NCBI RefSeq assembly: GCF_910591885.1
Contig: NW_025963548.1
Span: 1,479,501 to 1,543,500, forward strand
DNA: 64,000 nucleotides
Reading direction: 5' to 3'
Source of the DNA: Bombus terrestris
Taxonomy: Eukaryota; Arthropoda; Insecta; Hymenoptera; Apidae
Shown: piece after piece, positions 37,945-50,971 of the stretch
Layout: each line of letters begins with the position of its first letter
Numbering within the stretch: the stretch's first letter is position 1
Notes under the pieces: generated by a model
What the model was told of the DNA's origin: nothing
The model's database searches: none
What the model saw: only the letters and a program-made list of their open reading frames with translations
Position numbers and translations under genes: made by a program

Positions 37945-40900
37945 TTATGTGACACTATTCATAAACTGTAAACTTTTGTCAGTAGGCAATAGGATAAATA
38001 CTTCCGTCTCCTCGGGCTGGAGCGAACATTTTAATGTCCCTATGTACCAAACCGTTGGATTGTGACAGACCTTTCCGCGTCCCTCGCTCGCCGTGCTCGC
38101 TCGAATAATATAGCCTAACCTAAAACCAATCCCTCTTGCGTTCGTCATTCGATATGGAGGCGACTTATTTCAAATTGTGGAACGTGTCGGATCGGATGTG
38201 AGGTTGGACTACATTTTTACGAGCGAGCGGAGCGAGCGAGCAACGATCACAATTTCCAAGTAATACATATACCTTCTATTGCCTTGCATATATTTCGTGT
38301 TATAACCTAATTTTGTCAGACATTTCTGACACCACATTGCACTTTACTACGTGGAAATATTACTATTTATGTGAAACTATTCATAAACTGTAAACTTTTG
38401 TCAGTAGGAAATTCGATGAAGACATCCGACTCCTCGGGCTTGTCCGAATATTTCAATGTCCCTATGTGCCAAACCGTTGGATTGTGACAGACCTTTCCGC
38501 GTCCCTTGCTCGCCGTGCTCGCTCGAAAACTATAACCTAACCTAAAACCAATCCCTCTTGCGTTCATTATTCGATATGGGCCGACTTATTTCAAATTTGG
38601 GAGCGTGTCGGATCCGTTATGAGGTTGGATTAGATTTTTACGAGCGAGCGGAGCGAGCGAGCAACGATCACAATTTCCAAGCAATACATATACCTTCTAT
38701 TGCCTTGCATATATTTGCAGTTATTACCTAATTTTCTCAGACATTTCTGACATCACATTGCACTTTACTATGTGGAAATAGTACTATTTATGTGAAAATA
38801 TTGATAAACTGTAAAGTTTTGCCAGTAAGCAATAGGATAAGACTTCCGGCTCCTCGGGCTGGCGCGAATAATTCAATGTCCCCATGTGCCAAACCGTTGG
38901 ATTGTGACACACCTTTACACGTCTCTCGCTCGCCGTGCTCGCTCGATAACTATAGCCTATCCTAAAACCAATCCCTTTTGCGTTCGACATTCGATATGGA
39001 GGCGACTTATTTCAAATTTGGGAACGTGTCGGATCAGATGTGAGGTGGGACTAGATTTTTACGAGCGAGCGGAGCGAGCGAGCGACGATCACAATTTCCA
39101 AGCTATACATATACATTATATTGCCTTTCGTATATTTCGAGTCATTACCTAACTTTGTCAGCCATTTCGGACATCACATTGCACTGTACTATGTAGAAAT
39201 AGTACTATTTATGTGAAACTATTGATAAACTGTAAAATTTTGTCGGTAGGCAATTCGATAAAGACTTCCGGCTACTCGGGCTGGTGCGAATATTTCAATG
39301 TCCCCATGTGCCAAACCGTTGGATTGTGACACACCTTTACGCGTCTGTCGCTCGCCGTGCTCGCTCGAAAACTATAGCCTATCCTAAAACCAATCCCTCT
39401 TGCGTTCATTATTCGAATCGGGGCGACTTATTTCAAATTTGGGAACGTGTCGGATCGGTTGTGAGGTTGGACTAGATTTTTACGAGCGAGCGGAGCGAGC
39501 GAGCGACGATCACAATTTCCAAGCTATACATATACATTATATTGCCTTGCGTATATTTCCAGTTATTACCTAATTTTGGCAGCGATTTCGGACCTCATGT
39601 TGCACTGTACTATGTGGAAATATTACTATTTATGTGACACTATTCATAAACTGTAAACTTTTGTCAGTAGGCAATAGGATAAATACTTCCGTCTCCTCGG
39701 GCGGGAGCGAACATTTTAATGTCCCTATGTACCAAACCGTTGGATTGTGACAGACTTTTCCGCGTCCCTCGCTCGCCGTGCTCGCTCGAATAATATAGCC
39801 TAACCTAAAACCAATCCCTCTTGCGTTCGTCATTCGATATGGAGGCGACTTATTTCAAATTGTGGAACGTGTCGGATCGGATGTGAGGTTGGACTACATT
39901 TTTACGAGCGAGCGGAGCGAGCGAGCAACGATCACAATTTCCAAGTAATACATATACCTTCTATTGCCTTGCATATATTTCGTGTTATAACCTAATTTTG
40001 TCAGACATTTCTGACACCACATTGCACTTTACTACGTGGAAATATTACTATTTATGTGAAACTATTCATAAACGGTAAACTTTTGTCAGTAAGCAATTCG
40101 ATAAAGACATCCGACTCCTCGGGCTTGTCCGAATATTTCAATGTTCCTATGTGCCAAACCGTTGGATTGTGACAGACCTTTCCGCGTCCCTCGCCGACCG
40201 TGCACGCTCGAAAACTATTGCCTAACCTAAAACCAATCCCTCTTGCGTTCATTATTCGATATGGGGCGACTTATTTCAAATTTGGGAACGTGTCGGATCG
40301 GCTGTGAGGTGGGACTAGATATTTACGAACGAGCGGAGCGTGCGATCAACGATCACAATTTCCAAGCAATACATATACATTATATTGCCTTTCGTATATT
40401 TCCAGTTATAACCTAATTTTGTCAGCGATTTCGGACCTCATATTGCACTGTACTATGTGGAAATATTACTATTTATGTGAAACTATTGATAAACTATAAA
40501 CTTTTGTCAGTAGGCAATAGGATAAAGACTTCCGGCTCCTCGGGCTGGCGCGAATAATTCAAAGTCCCCATGTGCCAAACCGTTGGATTGTGACACACCT
40601 TTTCGCGTCCCTCGCTCACCGTACTCGCTCGAAAACTATTGCCTAACCTAAAACCAATCCCTTTTGCATTCGTCATTCGATATGGAGGCGACTTATTTCA
40701 AACTTGGGAACTTGTCGGATCGGTTGTGAAGTTGGACTAGATTTTTACGAGCGAGCGGAGCGAGCGAGCAACCATCACAATTTCCAAGTAATACATATAC
40801 CTTCTATTGCCTTGCATATATTTCCAGTTATTACCTAATTTTCTCAGACATTTCTGACATCACATTGCTCTTTACTATGTGGAAATAGTGCTATTTATGT

Positions 40901-41314
40901 GAAACTATTGATAAACTGTAAACTTTTGTCAGTAGGCAATAGGATAAATACTTCCGTCTCCTCGGGCTGGAGCGAACATTTTAATGTCCCTATGTACCAA
41001 ACCGTTGGATTGTGACAGACCTTTCCGCGTCCCTCGCTCGCCGTGCTCGCTCGAATACTATAGCCTAACCTAAAACCAATCCCTCTTGCGTTCGTCATTC
41101 GATATGGAGGCGACTTATTTCAAATTGTGGAACGTGTCGGATCGGATGTGACGTTGGACTACATTTTTACGAGCGAGCGGAGCGAGCGAGCAACGATCAC
41201 AATTTCCAAGCTATACATATACATTATATTGCCTTGCGTATATTTCGTGTTATTACCTAACTTTGTCAGCCATTTCTGAAATCACATTGCACTTTACTAT
41301 GTGCTATTGAAATA
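37945..41314. repeat. Four-monomer higher-order repeat, 1685 bp, partly preserved
   Basis: Monomers anchored at 37945 and 38367 match those at 39630 and 40052 with an offset of 1685 bp. Shared variants are GGATAAATACTTCCGTCTCC, GAGCGAACATTTTAATG, GAATAATATAGCC, AAATTGTGGAACG and CTTGTCCGAATATTTC. The remaining two monomers of each unit are less alike. A third, partial copy of the first monomer lies at 40895. Confidence 0.83.
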
Positions 41315-42222
41315 GTGCTATTTATGTGAAACTATTCACAAACTGTAAACTTTTGTCGGTAGGCAATTCGATAAAGACTTCCGGCTCCTCGGGCTGGTGC
41401 GATTATTTCACTGTCCCCATGTGCCAATCCGTTGGATTGTGACTCACCTTTACTCGTCCCTCGCTCGTCGTGCTCACTCGAAAACTATAGCCTATCCTAA
41501 AACCAATCCCTGTTGCGTTCGTCATTCTATATGGAGGCGACTTATTTCAAATTTGGGAACGTGTCGGATCGGTTGTGAGGTTTGACTAGATTTTTACGTG
41601 CGAGCGGAGCGAGCGAGCAGCGATCACAATTTCCAAGCAATACATATACCTTATATTGCCTTGCATATATTTCCAGTTATTACCTAATTTTGTCAGCGAT
41701 TTCGGACCTCATGTTGCACGGTACTATGTGGAAATATTACTATTTATGTGAAACTATTGATAAACTGTAAACTTTTGTCAGTAGGCAATAGGATAAAGAC
41801 TTCCGGCTCCTCGGGCTGGCGCGAATAATTCAAAGTCCCCATGTGCCAAACCGTTGGATTGTGACACACCTTTTCGCGCCCCTCGCTCACCGTGCTCGCT
41901 CGAAAACTATTGCCTAACCTGAAACCAATCCCTTTTGCATTCGTCATTCGATATGGAGGCGACTTATTTCAAACATGGGAACGTGTCGGATCGGTTGTGA
42001 AGTTGGACTAGATTTTTACGAGCGAGCGGAGCAAGCGAGCAACGATCACAATTTCCAAGCTATACATATACCTTCTATTGCCTTGCATATAATTCCAGTT
42101 ATTACCTAATTTTGTCAGCGATTTCGGATCTCATGTAGCACTGTACTATGTGGAAATATTACTATTTATGTGAAACTATTCATAAACTGTAAGCTTCTGT
42201 CAGTAGGCAATAGGATAAAGAC

Positions 42223-42237
42223 TTCGGGCTCCTCGGG
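42223..42237 (+). other. CENP-B-box-like sequence (8 of 9 core positions)
   Basis: TTCGGGCTCCTCGGG fits the mammalian CENP-B core TTCGNNNNANNCGGG at every fixed position except the central A. Most monomers carry TTCCGGCTCCTCGGG here (7 of 9). The match is with a mammalian motif and the host is unknown, so binding is speculative. Confidence 0.4.
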
Positions 42238-45123
42238 CTGGAGCAAATATTTTGATGTCCCCATGTGCCAAACCGTTGGATTGTGACACACCTTTTCGCG
42301 TCCCTCGCTCACCGTGCTCGCTCGAAAACTATTGCCTAACCTAAAACCAATCCCTTTTGCATTCGTCATTCGATATGGAGGCGACTTATTTCAAACTTGG
42401 GAACGTGTCGGATCCGATGTGAGGTTGGACTAGATTTTTACGAGCGAGCGGAGCGTGCGAGCAACCATCACAATTTCCAAGTAATACGTATACCTTCTAT
42501 TGCCTTGCATATATTTCCAGTTATTACCTAATTTTCTCAGACATTTCTGACATCACATTGCTCTTTACTATGTGGAAATAGTGCTATTTATGTGAAACTA
42601 TTGATAAACTGTAAACTTTTGTCAGTAGGCAATAGGATAAAGACTTCCGGCTCCTCGGGCTGGAGGGAATATTTTAATGTCCCTATGTACCAAACCGTTG
42701 GATTGCGACAGACCTTTCCGCGTCCCTCGCTCGCCGTGCTCGCTCGAATACTATAGCCTAACCTAAAACCAATCCCTCTTGCGTTCGTCATTCGATATGG
42801 AGGCGACTTATTTCAAATTGTGGAACGTGTCGGATCGGATGTGACGTTGGACTACATTTTTACGAGCGAGCGGAGCGAGCGAGCAACGATCACAATTTCC
42901 AAGCTATACATATACATTATATTGCCTTGCGTATATTTCGTGTTATTACCTAACTTTGTCAGCCATTTCTGAAATCACATTGCACTTTACTATGTGCTAT
43001 TGAAATAGTGCTATTTATGTGAAACTATTCACAAACTGTAAACTTTTGTCGGTAGGCAATTCGATAAAGACTTCCGGCTCCTCGGGCTGGTGCGATTATT
43101 TCACTGTCCCCATGTGCCAATCCGTTGGATTGTGACTCACCTTTACTCGTCCCTCGCTCGCCGTGCTCACTCGAAAACTATTGCCTAACCTGAAACCAAT
43201 CCCTTTTGCATTCGTCATTCGATATGGAGGCGACTTATTTCAAACATGGGAACGTGTCGGATCGGTTGTGAAGTTGGACTAGATTTTTACGAGCGAGCGG
43301 AGCGAGCGAGCAACGATCACCATTTCCAAGCTATACATATACCTTCTATTGCCTTGCATATAATTCCAGTTATTACCTAATTTTGTCAGCGATTTCGGAT
43401 CTCATGTAGCACTGTACTATGTGGAAATATTAATATTTATGTGAAACTATTCATAAACTGTAAGCTTCAGTCAGTAGGCAATAGGATAAAGACTTCCGGC
43501 TCCTCGGGCTGGAGCGAATATTTGGATGTCCCTATGTACCAAACCGTTGGATTGTGACAGACCTTTCCACGTCCCTCGCTCGCCGTGCTCCAATACTATA
43601 GCCTAACCTAAAACCAATCCCTCTTGCGTTCGTCATTCGATATGGAGGCGACTTATTTCAAATTTGGGAACGTGTCGGATCGGATGTGAGGTTGGACTAC
43701 ATTTTTACGAGCGAGAGGAGCGAGCGAGCAGCGCTCACGATTTCCAAGCTATACATATACATTATATTGCCTTGCGTATATTTCGTGTTATTACCTAAAT
43801 TTGTCAGCCATTTCTGACATCACATTGCACTTTACTATGTGCTATTGAAATAGTGCTATTTATGTGAAACTATTGATAAACTGTAAACTTTTGTCGGTAG
43901 GCAATTCGATAAAGACTTCCGGCTCCTCGGGCTGGTGCGAACATTTCAATGTCCCCATGTGCCAATCCGTTGGATTGTGACACACCTTTTCGCGTCCCTC
44001 GCTCGCCGTGCTCGCTCGAAAACTAAAGCCTAACCTAAAACCAATCCCTCTTGTGTTCATTATTCGATATGGGGCGACTTATTTCAAATTTGGGAACGTG
44101 TCGGATCGGTTGTGAGGTTGGACTAGATTTTTACGAGCCAGCGGAGCGAGCGAGCGACGATCACGATTTCCAAGATATACATATACATTATATTGCCTTG
44201 CGTATATTTCGTGTTATTACCTAACTTTGTCAGCCATTTCTGACACCACATTGCACTTTACTACGTGGAAATATTACTATTTATGTGAAACTATTGATAA
44301 ACTGTAAAGTTTTGTCAGTAGGCAATAGGATAAAGACTTCCGGCTCCTCGGGCTGGTGCGAATATTTCAGTGTCCCCATGTGCCAAACCGTTGGATTGTG
44401 ACACACCTTTACTCGTACCACGCTCGCCGTGCTCGCTCGAAAACTATAGCCTATCCTAAAACCAATCCCTTTTGCGTTCGTCATTCGATATGGAGGCGAC
44501 TTATTTCAAATTTGGGAACGTGTCGGATCGGATGTGAGGTTGGACTACATTTTTACGAGCGAGAGGAGCGAGCGAGCAGCGATCACAATTTCCAAGCTAT
44601 ACATATACATTATATTGCCTTGCGTACATTTCGTGTTATTACCTAACTTTGTCAGCCATTTCTGACATCACATTGCACTGTACTATGTAGAAATAGTACT
44701 ATTTATGTGAAACTATTGATAAACTGTAAAATTTTGTCGGTAGGCAATTCGATAAAGACTTCCGGCTCCTCGGGCTGGTGAGAATATTTCAATGTCCCCA
44801 TGTGCCAAACCGTTGGATTGTGACACACCTTTACGCGTCTCTCGCTCGCCGTGCTCGCTCGAAAACTATAGCCTATCCTAAAACCAATCCCTCTTGCGTT
44901 CATAATTCGATATGGGGCGACTTATTTCAAATTTGGGAACGTGTCGGATCGGCTGTGAGGTGGGACTAGATATTTGCGATCGAGCGCAGCGTGCGACCAA
45001 CGATTACAATTTCCAAGCTATACATATACCTTCTATTGCCTTGCATATATTTCGTGTTATAACCCAATTTTGTCAGACATTTCTAACATCACATTGCTCT
45101 TTACTATGTGGAAATAGTGCTAT

Positions 45124-46811
45124 TTATGTGAAACTATTGATAAACTGTATAGTTTTGTCAGTAGGCAATAGGATACAGACTTCCGGCTCCTCGGGCTGGC
45201 GCAAATAATTCAATGTCCCCATGTGCCAAACCGTTGGAATGTCGACACACCTTTACGCGTCTCTCGCTCGCCGTGCTCGCTCGAAAACTATAGCCTATCC
45301 TAAATCCAATCCCTCTTGCGTTCATTATTCGATATGGGGCAACAAATTTCAAATTTGGGAACCCGTCGGATCGGTTGTGAGGTTGGACTAGATTTTTACG
45401 AGCGAGCGGAGCGAGCGAGCAACGATCAAAATTTCCAAGCAATACATATACCTTATATTGCCTTGCATATATTTCCAGTTATTACCTAATTTTGTCAGCG
45501 ATTTCGGACCTCATGTTGCACTGTACGATGTGGAAATAGTACTATTTATGTGAAACTATTGATAAACTGTAAGCTTTTGTCAGTAGGCAATAGGATACAG
45601 ACTTCCGGCTCCTCGGGCTGGCGCGAATAATTCAATGTCCCCATGTGCCAAACCGTTGGAATGTCGACACACCTTTAAGCGCCTCTCGCTCGCCGTGCTC
45701 GCTCGAAAACTATAGCCTATCCTAAAACCAATCCCTCTTGCGTTCATTATTCGATATGGGGCGACATATTTCAAATTTGGGAACGTGTCGGATCGGTTGT
45801 GAGGTTGGACTAGATTTTTACGAGCGAGCGGAGCGAGCGAGCAATGTTCACAATTTCCAAGCTATACATATACCTTCTATTGCCTTGCATATATTTCGTG
45901 TTATAACCCAATTTTGTCAGACATTTCTAACATCACATTGCTCCTTACTATGTGGAAATAGTGCTATTTATGTGAAACTATTGATAAACTGTATAGTTTT
46001 GTCAGTAGGCAATAGGATACAGACTTCCGGCTCCTCGGGCTGGCGCAAATAATTCAATGTCCCCATGTGCCAAACCGTTGGAATGTCGACACACCTTTAC
46101 GCGTCTCTCGCTCGCCGTGCTCGCTCGAAAACTATAGCCTATCCTAAATCCAATCCCTCTTGCGTTCATTATTCGATATGGGGCAACAAATTTCAAATTT
46201 GGGAACCCGTCGGATCGGTTGTGAGGTTGGACTAGATTTTTACGAGCGAGCGGAGCGAGCGAGCAACGATCAAAATTTCCAAGCAATACATATACCTTAT
46301 ATTGCCTTGCATATATTTCCAGTTATTACCTAATTTTGTCAGCGATTTCGGACCTCATGTTGCACTGTACGATGTGGAAATAGTACTATTTATGTGAAAC
46401 TATTGATAAACTGTAAGCTTTTGTCAGTAGGCAATAGGATACAGACTTCCGGCTCCTCGGGCTGGCGCGAATAATTCAATGTCCCCATGTGCCAAACCGT
46501 TGGAATGTCGACACACCTTTAAGCGCCTCTCGCTCGCCGTGCTCGCTCGAAAACTATAGCCTATCCTAAAACCAATCCCTCTTGCGTTCATTATTCGATA
46601 TGGGGCGACTTATTTCAAATTTGGGAACGTGTCGGATCGGTTGTGAGGTTGGACTAGATTTTTACGAGCGAGCGGAGCGAGCGAGCAATGTTCACAATTT
46701 CCAAGCTATACATATACCTTCTATTGCCTTGCATATATTTCGTGTTATAACCTAATTTTGTCAGACATTTCTGACACCACATTGCACTTTACTACGTGGA
46801 AATATTACTAT
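45124..46811. repeat. Dimeric higher-order repeat, 844 bp, two units
   Basis: Units 45124-45967 and 45968-46811 share GTATAGTTTTGTC, GCGCAAATAATTC, GGAATGTCGACACACC, ATGGGGCAACAAATTTC and GGGAACCCGTCGG at offset 844. They appear nearly identical. Both monomers in each unit carry the GTCGAC insertion variant. Confidence 0.87.
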
Positions 46812-49800
46812 TTATGTGAAACTATTGATAAACTGTAAACTTTTGTCAGTAGGCAATAGGATAAAGACTTCCGGCTCCTCGGGCTGGCGCGAATAATTCA
46901 AAGTCCCCATGTGCCAAACCGTTGGATTGTGACACACCATTTCGCGTCCCTCGCTCACCGTGCTCGCTCGAAAACTATTGCCTAACCTAAAACCAATCCC
47001 TCTTGCGTTCATTATTCGATATGGGGCGACTTATTTCAAATTTGGGAACGTGTCGGATCGGTTGTGAGGTTGGATTAGATTTTTACGAGCGAGCGGAGCG
47101 AGCGAGCAATGTTCACAATTTCGAAGCTATACATATACCTTCTATTGCCTTGCATATATTTCGTGTTATAACCCAATTTTGTCAGACATTTCTGACATCA
47201 CATTGCACTTCACTATGTGGAAATAGTGCTATTTATGTGAAACTATTGATAAACTGTAAAATTTTGTCGGTAGGCAATTCGATATATACTTCCGGCTCCT
47301 CGGGCTGGTGCGAATAATTCAATGTCCCCATGTGCCAAACCGTTGGATTGTGACACACCTTTACGCGTCTCTCGCTCGCCGTGCTCGCTCGAAAACTATA
47401 GCCTATCCTAAAACCAATCCCTCTTGCGTTCATTATTCGATATGGGGCAACTTATTTCAAATTTGGGAACGCGTCGGATCGGTTGTGAGGTTGGACTAGA
47501 TTTTTACGAGCGAGCAACGATCACAATTTCCAAGCTATACATATACCTTCTTTTTCCTTGCATATCTTTCGTGTTATAACCTAATTTTGTCAGACATTTC
47601 TGACATCACATTGCACTTTACTATGTGGAAATAGTGCTATTTATGTGAAACTATTGATAAACTGTAAGCTTTTGTCAGTAGGCAATAGGATACAGACTTC
47701 CGGCTCCTCGGGCTGGCGCGAATAATTCAATGTCCCCATGTGCCAAACCGTTGGAATGTCGACACACCTTTAAGCGCCTCTCGCTCGCCGTGCTCGCTCG
47801 AAAACTATAGCCTATCCTAAAACCAATCCCTCTTGCGTTCATTATTCGATATGGGGCGACATATTTCAAATTTGGGAACGTGTCGGATCGGTTGTGAGGT
47901 TGGACTAGATTTTTACGAGCGAGCGGAGCGAGCGAGCAATGTTCACAATTTCCAAGCTATACATATACCTTCTATTGCCTTGCATATATTTCGTGTTATA
48001 ACCTAATTTTGTCAGACATTTCTGACACCACATTGCACTTTACTACGTGGAAATATTACTATTTATGTGAAACTATTGATAAACTGTAAACCTTTGTCAG
48101 TAGGCAATAGGATAAAGACTTCCGGCTCCTCGGGCTGGCGCGAATAATTCAAAGTCCCCATGTGCCAAACCGTTGGATTGTGACACACCATTTCGCGTCC
48201 CTCGCTCACCGTGCTCGCTCGAAAACTAATGCCTAACCTAAAACCAATCCCTCTTGCGTTCATTATTCGATATGGGGCGACTTATTTCAAATTTGGGAAC
48301 GTGTCGGATCGGTTGTGAGGTTGGATTAGATTTTTACGAGCGAGCGGAGCGAGCGAGCAATGTTCACAATTTCGAAGCTATACATATACCTTCTATTGCC
48401 TTGCATATATTTCGTGTTATAACCCAATTTTGTCAGACATTTCTGACATCACATTGCACTTCACTATGTGGAAATAGTGCTATTTCTTTGAAACTATTGA
48501 TAAACTGTAAACTTTTGTCGGTAGGCAATTCGATAAATACTTCGGGCTCCTCGGGCTGGTGCGAATAATTCAATGTCCCCATGTGCCAAACCGTTGGATT
48601 GTGACACACCTTTACGCGTCTCTCGCTCGCCGTGCTCGCTCGAAAACTATAGCCTATCCTAAAACCAATCCCTCTTGCGTTCATTATTCGATATGGGGCA
48701 ACTTATTTCAAATTTGGGAACGTGTCGGATCGGTTGTGAGGTTGGACTAGATTTTTACGAGCGAGCAACGATCACAATTTCCAAGCTATACATATACCTT
48801 CTTTTTCCTTGCATATCTTTCGTGTTATAACCTAATTTTGTCAGACATTTCTGACATCACATTGCACTTTACTATGTGGAAATAGTGCTATTTATGTGAA
48901 ACTATTGATAACCTGTAAACTTTTGTCAGTAGGCAATAGGATAAAGACTTCCGGCTCCTCGGGCTGGTGAGAATATTTCAATGTCCCTATGTGCCAAACC
49001 GTTGGATTGTGACACACCTTTACGCGTCTCTCGCTCCCGGTGCTCGCTCGAAAACTATAGCCTATCCTAAAACCAATCCCTCTTGCGTTCATTATTCGAT
49101 ATGGGGCGACATATTTCAAATTTGGGAACGTGTCGGATCGGCTGTGAGGTGGGACTAGATTTTTACGAGCGAGCGGAGCGAGCGAGCAATGTTCACAATT
49201 TCCAAGCTATACATATACCTTCTATTGCCTTGCATATATTTCGTGTTATAACCTAATTTTGTCAGACATTTCTGACACCACATTGCACTTTACTACGTGG
49301 AAATATTACTATTTATGTGAAACTATTGATAAACTGTAAACTTTTGTCAGTAGGCAATAGGATAAAGACTTCCGGCTCCTCGGGCTGGCGCGAATAATTC
49401 AAAGTCCCCATGTGCCAAACCGTTGGATTGTGACACACCATTTCGCGTCCCTCGCTCACCGTGCTCGCTCGAAAACTAATGCCTAACCTAAAACCAATCC
49501 CTCTTGCGTTCATTATTCGATATGGGGCGACTTATTTCAAATTTGGGAACGTGTCGGATCGGTTGTGAGGTTGGATTAGATTTTTACGAGCGAGCGGAGC
49601 GAGCGAGCAATGTTCACAATTTCGAAGCTATACATATACCTTCTATTGCCTTGCATATATTTCGTGTTATAACCCAATTTTGTCAGACATTTCTGACATC
49701 ACATTGCACTTCACTATGTGGAAATAGTGCTATTTATGTGAAACTATTGATAAACTGTAAAATTTTGTCGGTAGGCAATTCGATATATACTTCCGGCTCC

Positions 49801-50562
49801 TCGGGCTGGTGCGAATAATTCAATGTCCCCATGTGCCAAACCGTTGGATTGTGACACACCTTTACGCGTCTCTCGCTCGCCGTGCTCGCTCGAAAACTAT
49901 AGCCTATCCTAAAACCAATCCCTCTTGCGTTCATTATTCGATATGGGGCAACTTATTTCAAATTTGGGAACGCGTCGGATCGGTTGTGAGGTTGGACTTG
50001 ATTTTTACGAGCGAGCAACGATCACAATTTCCAAGCTATACATATACCTTCTTTTTCCTTGCATATCTTTCGTGTTATAACCTAATTTTGTCAGACATTT
50101 CTGACATCACATTGCACTTTACTATGTGGAAATAGTGCTATTTATGTGAAACTATTGATAACCTGTAAACTTTTGTCAGTAGGCAATAGGATAAAGACTT
50201 CCGGCTCCTCGGGCTGGTGAGAATATTTCAATGTCCCTATGTGCCAAACCGTTGGATTGTGACACACCTTTACGCGTCTCTCGCTCCCGGTGCTCGCTCG
50301 AAAACTATAGCCTATCCTAAAACCAATCCCTCTTGCGTTCATTATTCCATATGGGGCGACTTATTTCAAATTTGGGAACATGTCGGATCGGCTGTGAGGT
50401 GGGACTAGATATTTGCAAACGAGCGGAGCGTGCGACCAACGATCACAATTTCCAAGCTATACATATACCTTCTATTGCTTTGCATATATTTCGTGGTATA
50501 ACCCAATTTTGTCAGACATTTCTGACATCACATTGCTCTTTACTATGTGGAAATAGTGCTAT
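46812..50562. repeat. Trimeric higher-order repeat, about 1250 bp, three units
   Basis: Units start at 46812, 48063 and 49313 (1251, 1250 and 1250 bp). Each is a monomer with CAAAGTCCCCATG and CACCATTTCGCG, a monomer with AAATTTTGTCGG or a close variant, and a monomer following the 13-bp-deleted GAGC box. Three monomers of 421 minus 13 equal 1250. The third monomer is GTCGAC-type in the first unit and TGATAACCTG-type in the other two, so monomers have been exchanged between units. Confidence 0.88.
48541..48555 (+). other. CENP-B-box-like sequence (8 of 9 core positions)
   Basis: Second instance of TTCGGGCTCCTCGGG, with the same caveats as at 42223. The corresponding site in neighbouring monomers is TTCCGGCTCCTCGGG, and in some family A monomers TTGCGGTTCCTCGGG (6 of 9). 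Confidence 0.4.
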
Positions 50563-50971
50563 TTATGTGAAACTATTGATAAACTGTAAAGTTTTGTCAG
50601 TAGGCAATAGGATACAGACTTCCGGCTCCTCGGGCTGGCGCGAATAATTCAATGTCCCCATGTGCCAAACCGTTGTAATGTCGACACACCTTTAAGCGCC
50701 TCTCGCTCGCCGTGCTCGCTCGAAAACTATAGCCTATCCTAAAACCAATCCCTCTTGCGTTCATTATTCGATATGGGGCGACATATTTCAAATTTGGGAA
50801 CGTGTCGGATCGGTTGTGAGGTTGGACTAGATTTTTACGAGCGAGCAACGATCACAATTTCCAAGCTATACATATACCTTCTTTTTCCTTGCATATCTTT
50901 CGTGTTATAACCTAATTTTGTCAGACATTTCTGACATCACATTGCACTTTACTATGTGGAAATAGTGCTAT

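Larger units (their letters stand above)
31200..44700. repeat. Satellite family B, subdomain B2 (heterogeneous)
   Basis: About 32 monomers. Markers include GCCTATCCTAAAACC, GCGTTCGTCATTC, ATATGGAGGCGAC, GAGCAACGATCAC and TTTCGTGTTATAACC. Units of 421 and 422 bp are mixed because ATGGAGGCGAC is one base longer than ATGGGGCGAC. Higher-order order is patchy: dimers at 33.9-35.6 kb, a four-monomer offset at 37.9-40.5 kb, and a GATTATTTCACTGTCCCC module at 33.4, 36.3, 41.4 and 43.1 kb. Small private indels are common, such as a shortened GATGGTGACAC at about 36793 and a loss within the CTCG box near 43590. Confidence 0.85.
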
